A stretch of DNA of 64,000 nt from SZUA-442 sp963792405 (GTDB lineage Bacteria; Actinomycetota; Acidimicrobiia; Spongiisociales; UBA5794), in contig CAWBVU010000006.1 in NCBI GenBank assembly GCA_963792405.1, positions 1,674,001-1,738,000 of the forward strand, in the 5' to 3' direction. Below, piece after piece: positions 7,186 through 15,505 of this stretch. Made by a program: the position numbers and the translations under genes. Under the pieces are notes generated by a model that saw nothing but the letters and a program-made list of their open reading frames with translations, was not told the DNA's origin and made no database searches. Numbering within the stretch: the first letter of the stretch is position 1; each line of letters starts with the position of its first letter.

Positions 7186-8987
7186 CGACACCCACCGCAC
7201 CCACATTCGGCCGTGTCCTGTGGCGGCTGATCCGCGCCCAGCCGTGGCGCTACTCGCTCGCGCTCGTGTTGTGGACCACGATCTGGACGATGCCGGTGAT
7301 CACAGGGCTGATCATCGCCTACTTCTTCGATCAGCTCGCCGCAGGAATGACCACGTCGACGTTGACGCTCGTCATCGCCGCGACGTTCGCCTATGCGGCA
7401 GGGCGCTCGGTCTTCATCTTCCTCGGCATGCGCAACCACGCCTCACTGCTGTTCCGTGCGGCCGCGACGATGCGCAAGAACCTCCTCGTCCGGATCTACG
7501 AGCTCCCCGGGGCTGCCGCCCTCGACGAGACACCGGGAGAGATCGTCTCGCGGTTCCGCGATGACGTCGAACACGTCATCGAACCGTTCGACATCACCGT
7601 CGACCTCGTCGGCGCCTTCGTCGCCGGCACGGTGTCGTTCGCCCTGATGTGGAGCATCGATCCCCTCGTCACGGTCGTCATCTCGGTCCCCGTGATCATC
7701 GTGGCGATCGTGTCGAACAGGACCGGTGGCATCGTGCGCAGCTACCGGAAGCGGGCGAGGGAGGCCACCGAAGCCATCACCGGGTTCCTCGGCGAGACGT
7801 TCGCCGCCACCCAGGCCGTGAAGGTCGCAGGCGCCGAGGACAGCATGCTCGCGCGCTTCGGATCCCTCAACGACGTGCGCAAGGAGATGATGGTCAAGGA
7901 CCGCACGCTCACCGCCGTGCTCGACGCCGTGTTCCGCAACACCGTCAACATCGGGACGGGTCTCATCCTCCTCATGGCGGCGGGGCGCCTCACCGCGACC
8001 GGCGATGCGGGCATCACGATCGGTGAGTTCGCGCTCTTCGTGTTCCTCCTCCACCACGTCACGGATGCGTCGTACTTCGTCGGCGTGTTCATCGCGCGAG
8101 CCAAACAGGGCACGGTGTCGGTCGAGCGCTTGACAACCACGCTCAAGGGTGAGCCATGGGACCGGGTGTACAGGCGCACCGAACTCGGGATCGACGGTGT
8201 CGCCGCGGACAACACGCCGTCGGGTCCCCTCGCTGCCGACGTGCCGGACTTCTCGCAGCTCACGGTGCGGGGGCTCGCCTACCGCTATCCCGGCACCACG
8301 AACGGGATCGACGACGTCGATCTCGATGTCGCCCGCGGCGAGTTCGTGGTGGTCACCGGGAGGATCGGGTCGGGGAAGACGACGCTGCTGCGGACCGTGC
8401 TCGGCCTGCTGCCCGCCGACCGCGGGACGATCGCCTGGAACGGTGTCGTGGTGGAAGAGGCATCGAAGGTGATGGTTCCCCCTCTGGTCGCCTACACGCC
8501 GCAGGTCCCGAGGCTCTTCTCGATGTCGCTGCGCGACAACCTGGTGCTCGGAGCCGACGTGACCGACGAGGTGATCGACGAGTCGATCCACATCACCGAG
8601 ATGCGCCACGACATCGACCTCATGCCGGAGGGCCTCGAGACGATGGTCGGCCCCCGTGGCGTCAGGCTGTCGGGCGGGCAGATCCAGCGGTCGGCAGGCG
8701 CACGCATGCTGGCGAGGAGGTCCCAGCTCCTCGTGCTCGACGACGTGTCGTCGGCGCTCGACGTGGAGACCGAGCAGCTGCTCTGGTCGAGGCTGTTCGC
8801 CGCCCGCTCGGAGATCGCCGCCCTCGTGGTGTCCCATCGACATGCGGCACTCGCACGCGCAGACCGTGTCGTCGTCATGGAGGCGGGACGCGTGGTCGCG
8901 ATGGGGACCGCGGAGGAGCTCCAGCGGGATTCGTCGACGTTCAGGGCGATCTGGGAGGGCGCCCTTCAGGCGTCTACCCCCGGGTGA
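7182..8987 (+). CDS. ABC exporter half-transporter, subunit B (degenerate Walker B)
   Basis: A 601-residue partner of the preceding gene, translationally coupled by ATGA overlap. It has six helices, then Walker A GRIGSGKTT near 393, canonical signature LSGGQ near 496, and Walker B LLVLDDVSSALD, where Asp replaces the catalytic Glu. In heterodimeric exporters such as BmrCD or TM287/288 one composite site is degenerate. Here the altered LSAGQ of subunit A and the LDD of subunit B fall in the same composite site, leaving the other intact. The 3' end overlaps the convergent FKBP gene by 14 bp. Confidence 0.9.
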   Translation: MTTPTAPTFGRVLWRLIRAQPWRYSLALVLWTTIWTMPVITGLIIAYFFDQLAAGMTTSTLTLVIAATFAYAAGRSVFIFLGMRNHASLLFRAAATMRKNLLVRIYELPGAAALDETPGEIVSRFRDDVEHVIEPFDITVDLVGAFVAGTVSFALMWSIDPLVTVVISVPVIIVAIVSNRTGGIVRSYRKRAREATEAITGFLGETFAATQAVKVAGAEDSMLARFGSLNDVRKEMMVKDRTLTAVLDAVFRNTVNIGTGLILLMAAGRLTATGDAGITIGEFALFVFLLHHVTDASYFVGVFIARAKQGTVSVERLTTTLKGEPWDRVYRRTELGIDGVAADNTPSGPLAADVPDFSQLTVRGLAYRYPGTTNGIDDVDLDVARGEFVVVTGRIGSGKTTLLRTVLGLLPADRGTIAWNGVVVEEASKVMVPPLVAYTPQVPRLFSMSLRDNLVLGADVTDEVIDESIHITEMRHDIDLMPEGLETMVGPRGVRLSGGQIQRSAGARMLARRSQLLVLDDVSSALDVETEQLLWSRLFAARSEIAALVVSHRHAALARADRVVVMEAGRVVAMGTAEELQRDSSTFRAIWEGALQASTPG

Positions 8988-9543
8988 CCGCGATGATCTC
9001 GATCTCGAAGGTCAGCGCCTCGCCAGCGAGCGGGTGGTTGGCATCGAGCGTCACCGTCTCGTCGGTGACGGCGAGCACGAGGGCGGGCTGCCCGTTGGTC
9101 AGGTACACCTCGTCACCGACCTTGACGTCGCCCTGCTCCGGGTTGAAGGGGACCTCGATGATGTTGTCGTCGGACGGTTCCCCGTAGGCGTCCTCGGCAT
9201 CGATCCTGACGGTGATGACGTCACCGACGCGTCCGCCACGCACCGCCTCGTCGAACCCGGGGATCACTTGTCCTGCGCCGACGGTGAAGCTGAAGGTCGC
9301 CCCGCGCTCACGCGACGAGTCGAACTGGCTCCCGTCGTCGAGGGTGCCCACGTAGTGGGCCTCGACCAGGTCACCGTCCTGGACGATGAAGCTCCCGTCG
9401 GCGGTCACGGTGTCCCCCTCGTCGGTCGTCGTCGTGGTGATCGCGCCGTCGGGCTCGTCCGCGGCCTCGGGGCCGTTCGACCCACATGCGGCCGTCGCCA
9501 ACGCAATGGCGAGGGCGAAGGGCAGGAGGCGGTGGATACGCAA
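8974..9543 (-). CDS. SlyD-like FKBP-type peptidyl-prolyl isomerase, lipoprotein
   Basis: A 189-residue exported protein. A hydrophobic signal ends in the lipobox TAAC (LATAACGS), followed by a Thr-rich linker. The FKBP core carries VEAHYVGTLDDGSQFDSS and VIPGFDEAV. The stretch AYGEP...VPFNPEQGDVKVGDEV to DANHPLAGEALTFEIEI matches the insert-in-flap layout of SlyD rather than FkpA or FKBP12. SlyD is normally cytoplasmic, so an anchored extracellular version is a variation. I chose the TTG start at 9543 because GGAG lies six bases upstream and longer readings run into the divergent gene. Confidence 0.8.
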   Translation of the reverse strand: MRIHRLLPFALAIALATAACGSNGPEAADEPDGAITTTTTDEGDTVTADGSFIVQDGDLVEAHYVGTLDDGSQFDSSRERGATFSFTVGAGQVIPGFDEAVRGGRVGDVITVRIDAEDAYGEPSDDNIIEVPFNPEQGDVKVGDEVYLTNGQPALVLAVTDETVTLDANHPLAGEALTFEIEIIAVTRG

Positions 9544-9634
9544 GGGGGGCTCCGATCGACTGGCGGGCGTGAGGGTATCCGCCGTGAGGGGTACCTGCGG
9601 TCCGGGTCGGTTCTCCCAGTCGTTGCGTGGTCGG

Positions 9635-9640
9635 TAGCCT
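9635..9640 (+). promoter_or_regulatory. -10-like TAGCCT, 7 nt before ATG 9648
   Basis: TAGCCT, seven bases, then ATG 9648, which selects this start over an upstream in-frame GTG at 9627. Confidence 0.45.
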
Positions 9641-9647
9641 TGCCGAC

Positions 9648-11420
9648 ATGGCTGACTACGCACCACCCGTACGCGACATCGCCTTCACCCTGGACACCGT
9701 GTGCGACGTCGATTCGATCATCGCCCTTCCCGAGTTCACCCACGTGGACACCGACGTCGTCGACGGCGTGCTCGACGAGGCCGCAAGGTTCTTCTCCGAG
9801 GTGTTCGCACCGACCAACGAGGTCGGCGACACGATCGGAGCCGTGTTCGCCGACGGTGCCGTGACGACGCCCGCTGCCTTCAAGGATGCATGGGCGAAGA
9901 TGATCGATGCCGGATGGGTGTCCGTGACGGGAACGCCGGACTACGGCGGGCATGGGTTCCCTCGCACGGTCGGACTGGCGATCTCGGAGATGATGACCTC
10001 GGCGAACCTCGCGTTCTCCCTCTGCCCGATGCTCACCGGCAGCGCGATCACACTGCTGACCCGCCACGGATCCGACGAGCTCCGGGAGCAGTACCTGGAG
10101 AACCTCATCACGGGAACGTGGACGGGGACGATGGTCCTGACCGAGCCGGAAGCGGGTTCCGACGTCGGCGCCGTGCGGACGAGGGCGGTGCGAAGGGACG
10201 ACGGGTCGTACGGGCTCACCGGCACGAAGATCTACATCACGTGGGGTGACCACGACCTGACCGACAACATCGTCCACCTCGTCCTCGCGAGGACCCCCGA
10301 CGCGCCCGCGGGGACGAAGGGGATCTCCCTCTTCCTGGTCCCGAAGTATCTCCTCGACGAGGACGGCGCACCCTCGGACCGCAACACCGTCGAGACCGTG
10401 TCGATCGAGCACAAGCTCGGCATCCACGGGAGTCCGACCTGCGTCCTGTCGTTCGAGGACGCGACCGGCTTCCTCATCGGCGAGGAGCACAAGGGCATGG
10501 CGTACATGTTCACGATGATGAACCAGGCCCGCCTCGAGGTCGGGCTCGAGGGCCTCTCCGTCGCCGAACGCGCGTATCAGCACGCGGCCCGCTACGCCAA
10601 GGACCGCCGCCAGGGCCGTGCCAAGGGATCCGCCGAGCCGTCGCCGATCATCGAGCACCCCGACGTACGGCGGATGCTCCTGACGATGAAGGCCCTCACG
10701 GAGGCGATGCGTGGCCTGGTGTACGACGCTGTGGCCTCGGAGGACCGGCATCAGCACGGGGTCGATGGAGCACATCGGGAGGCCGCAGGTGATCGCCTCG
10801 CGCTCCTCACCCCCATTGCGAAGGCATGGTGCACCGATCGAGGCTGTGAGGTGGCGTCGATCGGCGTCCAGGTCCACGGCGGCATGGGGTTCGTCGAGGA
10901 GACGGGCGCCGCGCAGTTCTACCGGGATGCGCGCATCACGCCGATCTATGAGGGGACGAACGGGATCCAGGCGATCGACCTCGTGATGCGGAAGCTCCCG
11001 ATGCGTGAGGGCGCCGTCGTGACGGCCTACCTCGACGAGATCGCCGCACTCGACGGCCCGCTCGCCGCAGCGGGCGATGACCTCGCGGGCCTCCGACGCG
11101 AGCTGACGTCCGCCCTTTCGGCCGTGCGCTCGTCCACGGAGTGGCTCATCGCCTCCGACGACGTCGAGGCTCGCCTCGCGGGAGCCACGCCGTACCTCGA
11201 GATGATCGGAACGCTGGCGGGCGGCTACTACCTCGCGCGACAGGCCCTCGCCGCCCTCGAAGCCGCGCCCGATGATCCATGGCTCGCGGCGAAGGTCGCC
11301 ACCGCACGCTTCTACATGCGCACGATCCTCCCGCGGGTGCATGGCCTCGCCGACGCCGTCGTCGCGGGCAGCGACGTCCTGTTCGCGATCCCCGACGAGA
11401 TGATCGGCGCACCGTCATGA
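9648..11420 (+). CDS. Acyl-CoA dehydrogenase (FadE5-type long form)
   Basis: A 590-residue flavoenzyme of the long acyl-CoA dehydrogenase class with an extra C-terminal helical domain. TMVLTEPEAGSDVG is the FAD/substrate signature. GGMGFVEETGAAQFYRDARI precedes IYEGTNGIQAIDL, whose Glu is the expected catalytic base. It oxidises acyl-CoA to enoyl-CoA and passes electrons to ETF; the EtfD-like protein at 45361-47529 could take them to quinone. Chain length cannot be read. The HAD phosphatase gene overlaps its stop by ATGA, so the two are co-transcribed. A second enzyme of this class lies at 54600. Confidence 0.9.
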   Translation: MADYAPPVRDIAFTLDTVCDVDSIIALPEFTHVDTDVVDGVLDEAARFFSEVFAPTNEVGDTIGAVFADGAVTTPAAFKDAWAKMIDAGWVSVTGTPDYGGHGFPRTVGLAISEMMTSANLAFSLCPMLTGSAITLLTRHGSDELREQYLENLITGTWTGTMVLTEPEAGSDVGAVRTRAVRRDDGSYGLTGTKIYITWGDHDLTDNIVHLVLARTPDAPAGTKGISLFLVPKYLLDEDGAPSDRNTVETVSIEHKLGIHGSPTCVLSFEDATGFLIGEEHKGMAYMFTMMNQARLEVGLEGLSVAERAYQHAARYAKDRRQGRAKGSAEPSPIIEHPDVRRMLLTMKALTEAMRGLVYDAVASEDRHQHGVDGAHREAAGDRLALLTPIAKAWCTDRGCEVASIGVQVHGGMGFVEETGAAQFYRDARITPIYEGTNGIQAIDLVMRKLPMREGAVVTAYLDEIAALDGPLAAAGDDLAGLRRELTSALSAVRSSTEWLIASDDVEARLAGATPYLEMIGTLAGGYYLARQALAALEAAPDDPWLAAKVATARFYMRTILPRVHGLADAVVAGSDVLFAIPDEMIGAPS

Positions 11421-12190
11421 CCAGGGCCGCGGCGTTCTTCGATCTCGACCGCACGATCATCTCGGGATCGTCCGTGTTCGTGTTCGGTTGGGTCGCCTAC
11501 CGTGACGGGCTCGTGCCGACGTCGCAGCTGCTCAAGGACGCCGCGAGCGCGGCGACCTTCACGCTCTCGGGCGCGTCCGACGAGAAGACGGAGGCGGTCA
11601 AACAACGCATCCTCGAGGCGATCGAGGGCGTGCCCGTCGCCCGCCTCACCGCCATGGCCGACGTCATCATCCCGAAGCTGCTCAACGACGTGCGCAGGGA
11701 GGCGCGGGGCCTGGTCGACCTGCACGCCGACGCAGGCAGGGACACCTACATCGTGTCGGCCTCGCCCGTGGAGATCGTCGCCCGCTTCGCCGAGGCCATG
11801 GGCATGACGGGGGGCATCGGGACGGTGGCGGAGGTGCGTGACGGCATCTACACGGGGGAGCTCGCACGCCCGTTCTGCTACGGCGAGGGCAAGGCGACGG
11901 CGGTGCTGAGGTTGGCCGACGAGATGGGCTACGACCTCGAGACCTCCTACGCGTACACCGACTCGGCTGGCGATCTGCCCATGCTCGAGGTGGTCGGCCA
12001 TCCCGTTGCGGTGAACCCGGACCGGGCCCTGGAGACGATCGCCTTCCATCGAGGGTGGCCGATCGTGGAGTTCTCACGCCGACGGAAGAAGGTGGTGAAG
12101 CGCACGACTGCCGCCGTCCTCGGTGTCGGACTCGCCGCGGCGACGTATGCCATCGGGTTCCGGCACGGCCGCCGACTGGCGGCGCGCTAG
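11417..12190 (+). CDS. HAD-IB family phosphatase (SerB-like)
   Basis: A 257-residue HAD hydrolase. Motif I is FFDLDRTI with the nucleophile Asp, motif II is IVSASPVEI, and motif III/IV is YAYTDSAGDLPMLE. The fold resembles phosphoserine phosphatase and the HAD-IB1 group, which also includes acyltransferase-linked members. The last 40 residues are basic (SRRRKKVVKR) and followed by a short hydrophobic stretch, suggesting membrane attachment. Start ATG 11417 overlaps the acyl-CoA dehydrogenase stop. The final stop codon overlaps that of the convergent MscS gene. The substrate is unknown. Confidence 0.8.
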   Translation: MTRAAAFFDLDRTIISGSSVFVFGWVAYRDGLVPTSQLLKDAASAATFTLSGASDEKTEAVKQRILEAIEGVPVARLTAMADVIIPKLLNDVRREARGLVDLHADAGRDTYIVSASPVEIVARFAEAMGMTGGIGTVAEVRDGIYTGELARPFCYGEGKATAVLRLADEMGYDLETSYAYTDSAGDLPMLEVVGHPVAVNPDRALETIAFHRGWPIVEFSRRRKKVVKRTTAAVLGVGLAAATYAIGFRHGRRLAAR

Positions 12191-13092
12191 CCCTCCGTAC
12201 CGCCGCCGCCACCTCGCGCGACGCCGGGGAGGTAGCCACGGATGGTCGGGTAGGCGAGATCGACCGTCGGTTCGGCGGCGATCGCACGAAGGAGTGACCG
12301 CCACACGTGGTCCTCGACCCATCGGCGGCGCTTCGACTCGACGAGGACCCTGCCCGTCAGGAGCACACCCGAGTCCCTCGTCGACACGTAGACGGTGGGT
12401 GTGAGCTCGCGGTAGGTGATCCGGTAGTCCCTGCTCGCGCTCAAGCGTTCGATGACGGCACGGGCCTCGTTCTCGGGGATCGCGATCCCCTCGAGTGCGG
12501 CTCGGACGAGCTGCTCCGCCTTCTCCCAGTCCGACTCGAAGGTCACGAGCACGGGGACCTCGTGCCAGATGTAGTGGAATCCCTCGGTGAAGTTCGCCAT
12601 CGGCTCTGAGAACAGCTTCTCGTTCGGGATGTGGACGACCCTGCCGGTCGACTGGTCGGCATCGACCCAGTCTCGGATCTCGAGGAGGGTGAATCGGAAC
12701 GCCCGGATGTCGATCACGTCGCCCGCCCTCCCGTCGATCTCGATGCGGTCCCCCACCTTGAACGGTCGACGGAAGACGATGTAGGCCCACCCGGCCAGGT
12801 TGAGGAAGACGTCGGCGAGGGCGATGGCGATACCTGCCGACACGAGCCCCAGGAACGTGGCGAGGTCGTCGAAGAAGGGGAGCCAGATGAAGACGAGGGC
12901 GACGATCACGACCACGGTGGCGATGTAGGTGACCGCCTTGCGCGCCTTGAACTGCAGCTCGGGATCCGTCACCCGCTTGCCGATGAGCCTGGCGGCGATG
13001 TAGCGGAGCACGACGACGACGAGCAGAAGGCTCACAGTGGAGACGAGGCGGGCGGACAGGGCCGGGTCCAGGGTGATCTGCATCACGGTCAC
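12187..13092 (-). CDS. MscS-family mechanosensitive channel
   Basis: A 301-residue small-conductance mechanosensitive channel. Two N-terminal helices are followed by the Gly/Ala-rich pore helix LGLVSAGIAIALADVFLNLAG and the beta domain start FKVGDRIEIDGRAGDVIDI, both hallmarks of the family. A cytoplasmic alpha/beta domain follows. The GTG start at 13092 has GGGAGGGGGA five bases upstream; an ATG at 13083 and longer readings are possible. The promoter is likely the minus-strand TAGCCT at 13158-13163, back-to-back with the helicase promoter. It would open on hypo-osmotic shock. Confidence 0.88.
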   Translation of the reverse strand: MTVMQITLDPALSARLVSTVSLLLVVVVLRYIAARLIGKRVTDPELQFKARKAVTYIATVVVIVALVFIWLPFFDDLATFLGLVSAGIAIALADVFLNLAGWAYIVFRRPFKVGDRIEIDGRAGDVIDIRAFRFTLLEIRDWVDADQSTGRVVHIPNEKLFSEPMANFTEGFHYIWHEVPVLVTFESDWEKAEQLVRAALEGIAIPENEARAVIERLSASRDYRITYRELTPTVYVSTRDSGVLLTGRVLVESKRRRWVEDHVWRSLLRAIAAEPTVDLAYPTIRGYLPGVARGGGGGTEG

Positions 13093-13157
13093 GTCGGTCC
13101 CCCTCCCCTCTCCCGCATCGTGGATGGCCGCCATGTGCGACGGTATCCAGTGATGCA

Positions 13158-13167
13158 AGGCTACCGT
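13158..13167. promoter_or_regulatory. Overlapping divergent -10 elements for mscS and the helicase
   Basis: Minus-strand TAGCCT (13158-13163) faces mscS. Plus-strand TACCGT (13162-13167) faces the helicase. They share two bases, so polymerase binding is likely mutually exclusive. Confidence 0.4.
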
Positions 13168-13185
13168 TCGGGTCCGGAGCACCTC

Positions 13186-14439
13186 GTGACCTCGCTCCGC
13201 CTCATGACCGAATCACAACTTGCCGACACCACCGTGTCCTTTGCCGACCTCGGCGTCTCCGCCGACCTCGTCGACGTCCTCGCGGCCGGGGGCATCACCG
13301 ATCCCTTCCCCATCCAGTCGATGACGATCCCGAGCTCCCTGGCTGGGCGCGACATCATGGGCAAGGCGCAGACGGGCTCCGGAAAGACCCTCGCCTTCGG
13401 CCTCCCCATGCTCGAACGTGTGACGGGTGCCCAGCCGAAACGCCCGCACGGGCTCGTGCTGGTACCGACACGCGAACTCGCCGTGCAGGTGACAAAGGCC
13501 CTCGAGCCGCTTCTACGGGTCCGTGGCCTCACCGCGATCGCGGTGTACGGTGGAGCGTCCATGGGCGAGCAGATCGATGCCCTCGCGAAGGGTGCCTCGA
13601 TTGCGATCGCCACACCCGGGAGGCTCCTGGACCTGATGGAGCGCAAGGCCCTCGATCCGCGGGACATCTCCATCGTGGCGATCGACGAGGCCGACCAGAT
13701 GGCCGACATGGGCTTCATGCCACAGGTGCGGGCCATCATGGGACAGCTGCCCACGCCACGGCAGACATTCCTGTTCTCTGCGACCCTCGACATGCAGGTA
13801 CAGGAGCTCATCGATCGCTACATGACCGATCCCCTCGACTTCGAGGTCGAGACCGAGACCGAGACGGTCGAGACCATGGAGCACCGTTTCCTCAAGGTGC
13901 ACTACATGGACAAGGCCAAGGTCCTGGCCGAGATCGCACGGCACAACCCCCGGGTCCTCGCCTTCACCCGCACCAAGGCCGGGGCCGACCGCCTGGCCAA
14001 CGACCTCTCCGACCTGGGCGTCGAATGCGCACCGATCCACGGGGACCTGCCGCAGCCCAAGCGCGAGCGTTCGCTCCGGCGCTTCGCCGAGGGAGACGTG
14101 AACGTGCTCGTCGCGACGAACGTCGCCGCTCGGGGCCTCCACATCGACGGGGTGGACGTCGTCGTCCACTACGACCCGCCCGATGACCCCAAGACGTACC
14201 TGCATCGCAGCGGTCGCACGGCGAGGGCTGGCGAGGAGGGCCTCGTCGTCACCCTCGTGGAGTGGGACCAGGTGAACGAGGTGCTCGGCATCCAGCGACG
14301 GGCAGAGCTGAACGTCCCGATCGTCAAGATGTTCTCCAACGACGAGCGACTTGCCGACCTGTTCTCGTGGGAGCCGCCGCCCGACGAGGTCCCCTTCAAG
14401 GAGAAGGCGCTGAAGCGCCGACGGCGTCGCGGTTTCTAG
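13186..14439 (+). CDS. DEAD-box ATP-dependent RNA helicase
   Basis: A 417-residue DEAD-box protein containing the Q motif (FPIQSMTIP), motif I AQTGSGKTLAF, Ia PTRELAVQV, motif II as IDEADQM (DEAD), motif III FSATLD, motif V NVAARGLHIDGVDVV and motif VI HRSGRTARAG. It has a short basic C-terminus (KRRRRRGF) and lacks the long RNA-binding tail of CsdA or DeaD. It is probably involved in RNA remodelling or cold adaptation. I chose GTG 13186 because GGAG lies six bases upstream; ATG 13204 is an alternative. Confidence 0.92.
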   Translation: MTSLRLMTESQLADTTVSFADLGVSADLVDVLAAGGITDPFPIQSMTIPSSLAGRDIMGKAQTGSGKTLAFGLPMLERVTGAQPKRPHGLVLVPTRELAVQVTKALEPLLRVRGLTAIAVYGGASMGEQIDALAKGASIAIATPGRLLDLMERKALDPRDISIVAIDEADQMADMGFMPQVRAIMGQLPTPRQTFLFSATLDMQVQELIDRYMTDPLDFEVETETETVETMEHRFLKVHYMDKAKVLAEIARHNPRVLAFTRTKAGADRLANDLSDLGVECAPIHGDLPQPKRERSLRRFAEGDVNVLVATNVAARGLHIDGVDVVVHYDPPDDPKTYLHRSGRTARAGEEGLVVTLVEWDQVNEVLGIQRRAELNVPIVKMFSNDERLADLFSWEPPPDEVPFKEKALKRRRRRGF

Positions 14440-14512
14440 CGCTCGCACCCGGCGGGGATCCGCCTCCGCCGCGGGGGTAGCCTCGACCCCACCGATCGAG
14501 GAAGGACCCACC

Positions 14513-15025
14513 ATGGCCAAGCAGTACGACGCCCCGCCCGAGCTGACGATCGACCTCGCCCAGGACTACTCGGCGGTCATCCATACGACGGCGGGGGACA
14601 TCGCCATCGACCTCTACGCCGCGGACGCCCCCCAGACCGTGAACAACTTCGTGTTCCTCGCCAATGACGGGTTCTACGACGACGTCATCTTCCATCGCGT
14701 CATCCCCGGCTTCATGATCCAGGGTGGCGACCCGACGGGCACGGGACGGGGCGGACCCGGATACCGTTTCCGGGACGAGCTGGGCCACTCCAAGTCGTCC
14801 TACACACGCGGCACCTTGGCCATGGCGAACGCGGGTCCGAACACGAACGGCTCGCAATTCTTCATCATGCACGCCGACTACGGCCTCCCGAACCAGTACT
14901 CCATCTTCGGCGAGGTCACCGACGGCATGGACGTGGTCGATGCGATCGCAGGGGCACCCACCGGTCCCGCGGACCGGCCGAACGCCCCCGTGACGATCAC
15001 CGGCATCGACATCACCGAGTCCTGA
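14513..15025 (+). CDS. Cyclophilin-type peptidyl-prolyl cis-trans isomerase
   Basis: A 170-residue cytoplasmic cyclophilin. It carries FHRVIPGFMIQGGDPTGTG, then LAMANAGPNTNGSQFFI, the classic catalytic Arg and substrate-binding stretches. There is no signal peptide. Strong Shine-Dalgarno GAGGAAGGA precedes ATG 14513, with TAGCCT at 14478-14483 as probable -10. The GNAT gene begins six bases after its stop, so the two are likely co-transcribed. Confidence 0.93.
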   Translation: MAKQYDAPPELTIDLAQDYSAVIHTTAGDIAIDLYAADAPQTVNNFVFLANDGFYDDVIFHRVIPGFMIQGGDPTGTGRGGPGYRFRDELGHSKSSYTRGTLAMANAGPNTNGSQFFIMHADYGLPNQYSIFGEVTDGMDVVDAIAGAPTGPADRPNAPVTITGIDITES

Positions 15026-15031
15026 GCAGCC

Positions 15032-15502
15032 GTGGATGTCGCGCTCCGCGATGTCAGGGAGGCCGACCTCGACGCCTTCTTCGTGCACCTGCAGGACGAT
15101 GGCGCGGTGTGGATGGCGGCGTTCACCCCACCCGATCCATCCGATCGGGAGGCCTTCGACGCACACTGGCGCCGACTCCTCGCCGACGACACCGTGCTCG
15201 CCCGCACCATCGAGGTCGATGGTGCGGTGGCCGGCCACATCGCGAGCTTCGACATGCTCGGCGACAGGGAGCTCACCTACTGGCTCGATCGGGCCGTGTG
15301 GGGCAGGGGTGTCGGCACGGGGGCGCTGAAGGCGTTCCTCGAGCTCGAGCGCACTCGGCCGCTCCATGCACGGGCGGCGAGTGACAACGCAGGGTCCATT
15401 CGCCTGCTGGAGAAGTGCGGCTTCGTCCGCGTCGGCACGGAGAGGGGATTCGCGACGGCGCGCAACGAGGAGATCGACGAGGCGCTCCTACGACTCGACT
15501 GA
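15032..15502 (+). CDS. GNAT-family N-acetyltransferase
   Basis: A 156-residue GCN5-related acetyltransferase of the RimJ/RimL type. The N-terminus LRDVREADLDAFF, central VWGRGVGTGALKAFLE (acetyl-CoA pyrophosphate loop) and later ARAASDNAGSIRLLEKCGF are all typical. The GTG start at 15032 lies six bases after the cyclophilin stop. The acceptor could be a protein N-terminus, an amino sugar or an antibiotic; nothing here decides. Confidence 0.85.
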   Translation: MDVALRDVREADLDAFFVHLQDDGAVWMAAFTPPDPSDREAFDAHWRRLLADDTVLARTIEVDGAVAGHIASFDMLGDRELTYWLDRAVWGRGVGTGALKAFLELERTRPLHARAASDNAGSIRLLEKCGFVRVGTERGFATARNEEIDEALLRLD

Positions 15503-15505
15503 GCC

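Noticed and set aside
9544..9666. Longer N-terminus of the SlyD-like protein starting at 9666
   Set aside because: It would bury the signal peptide and overlap the divergent acyl-CoA dehydrogenase start. The TTG at 9543 has a ribosome site.
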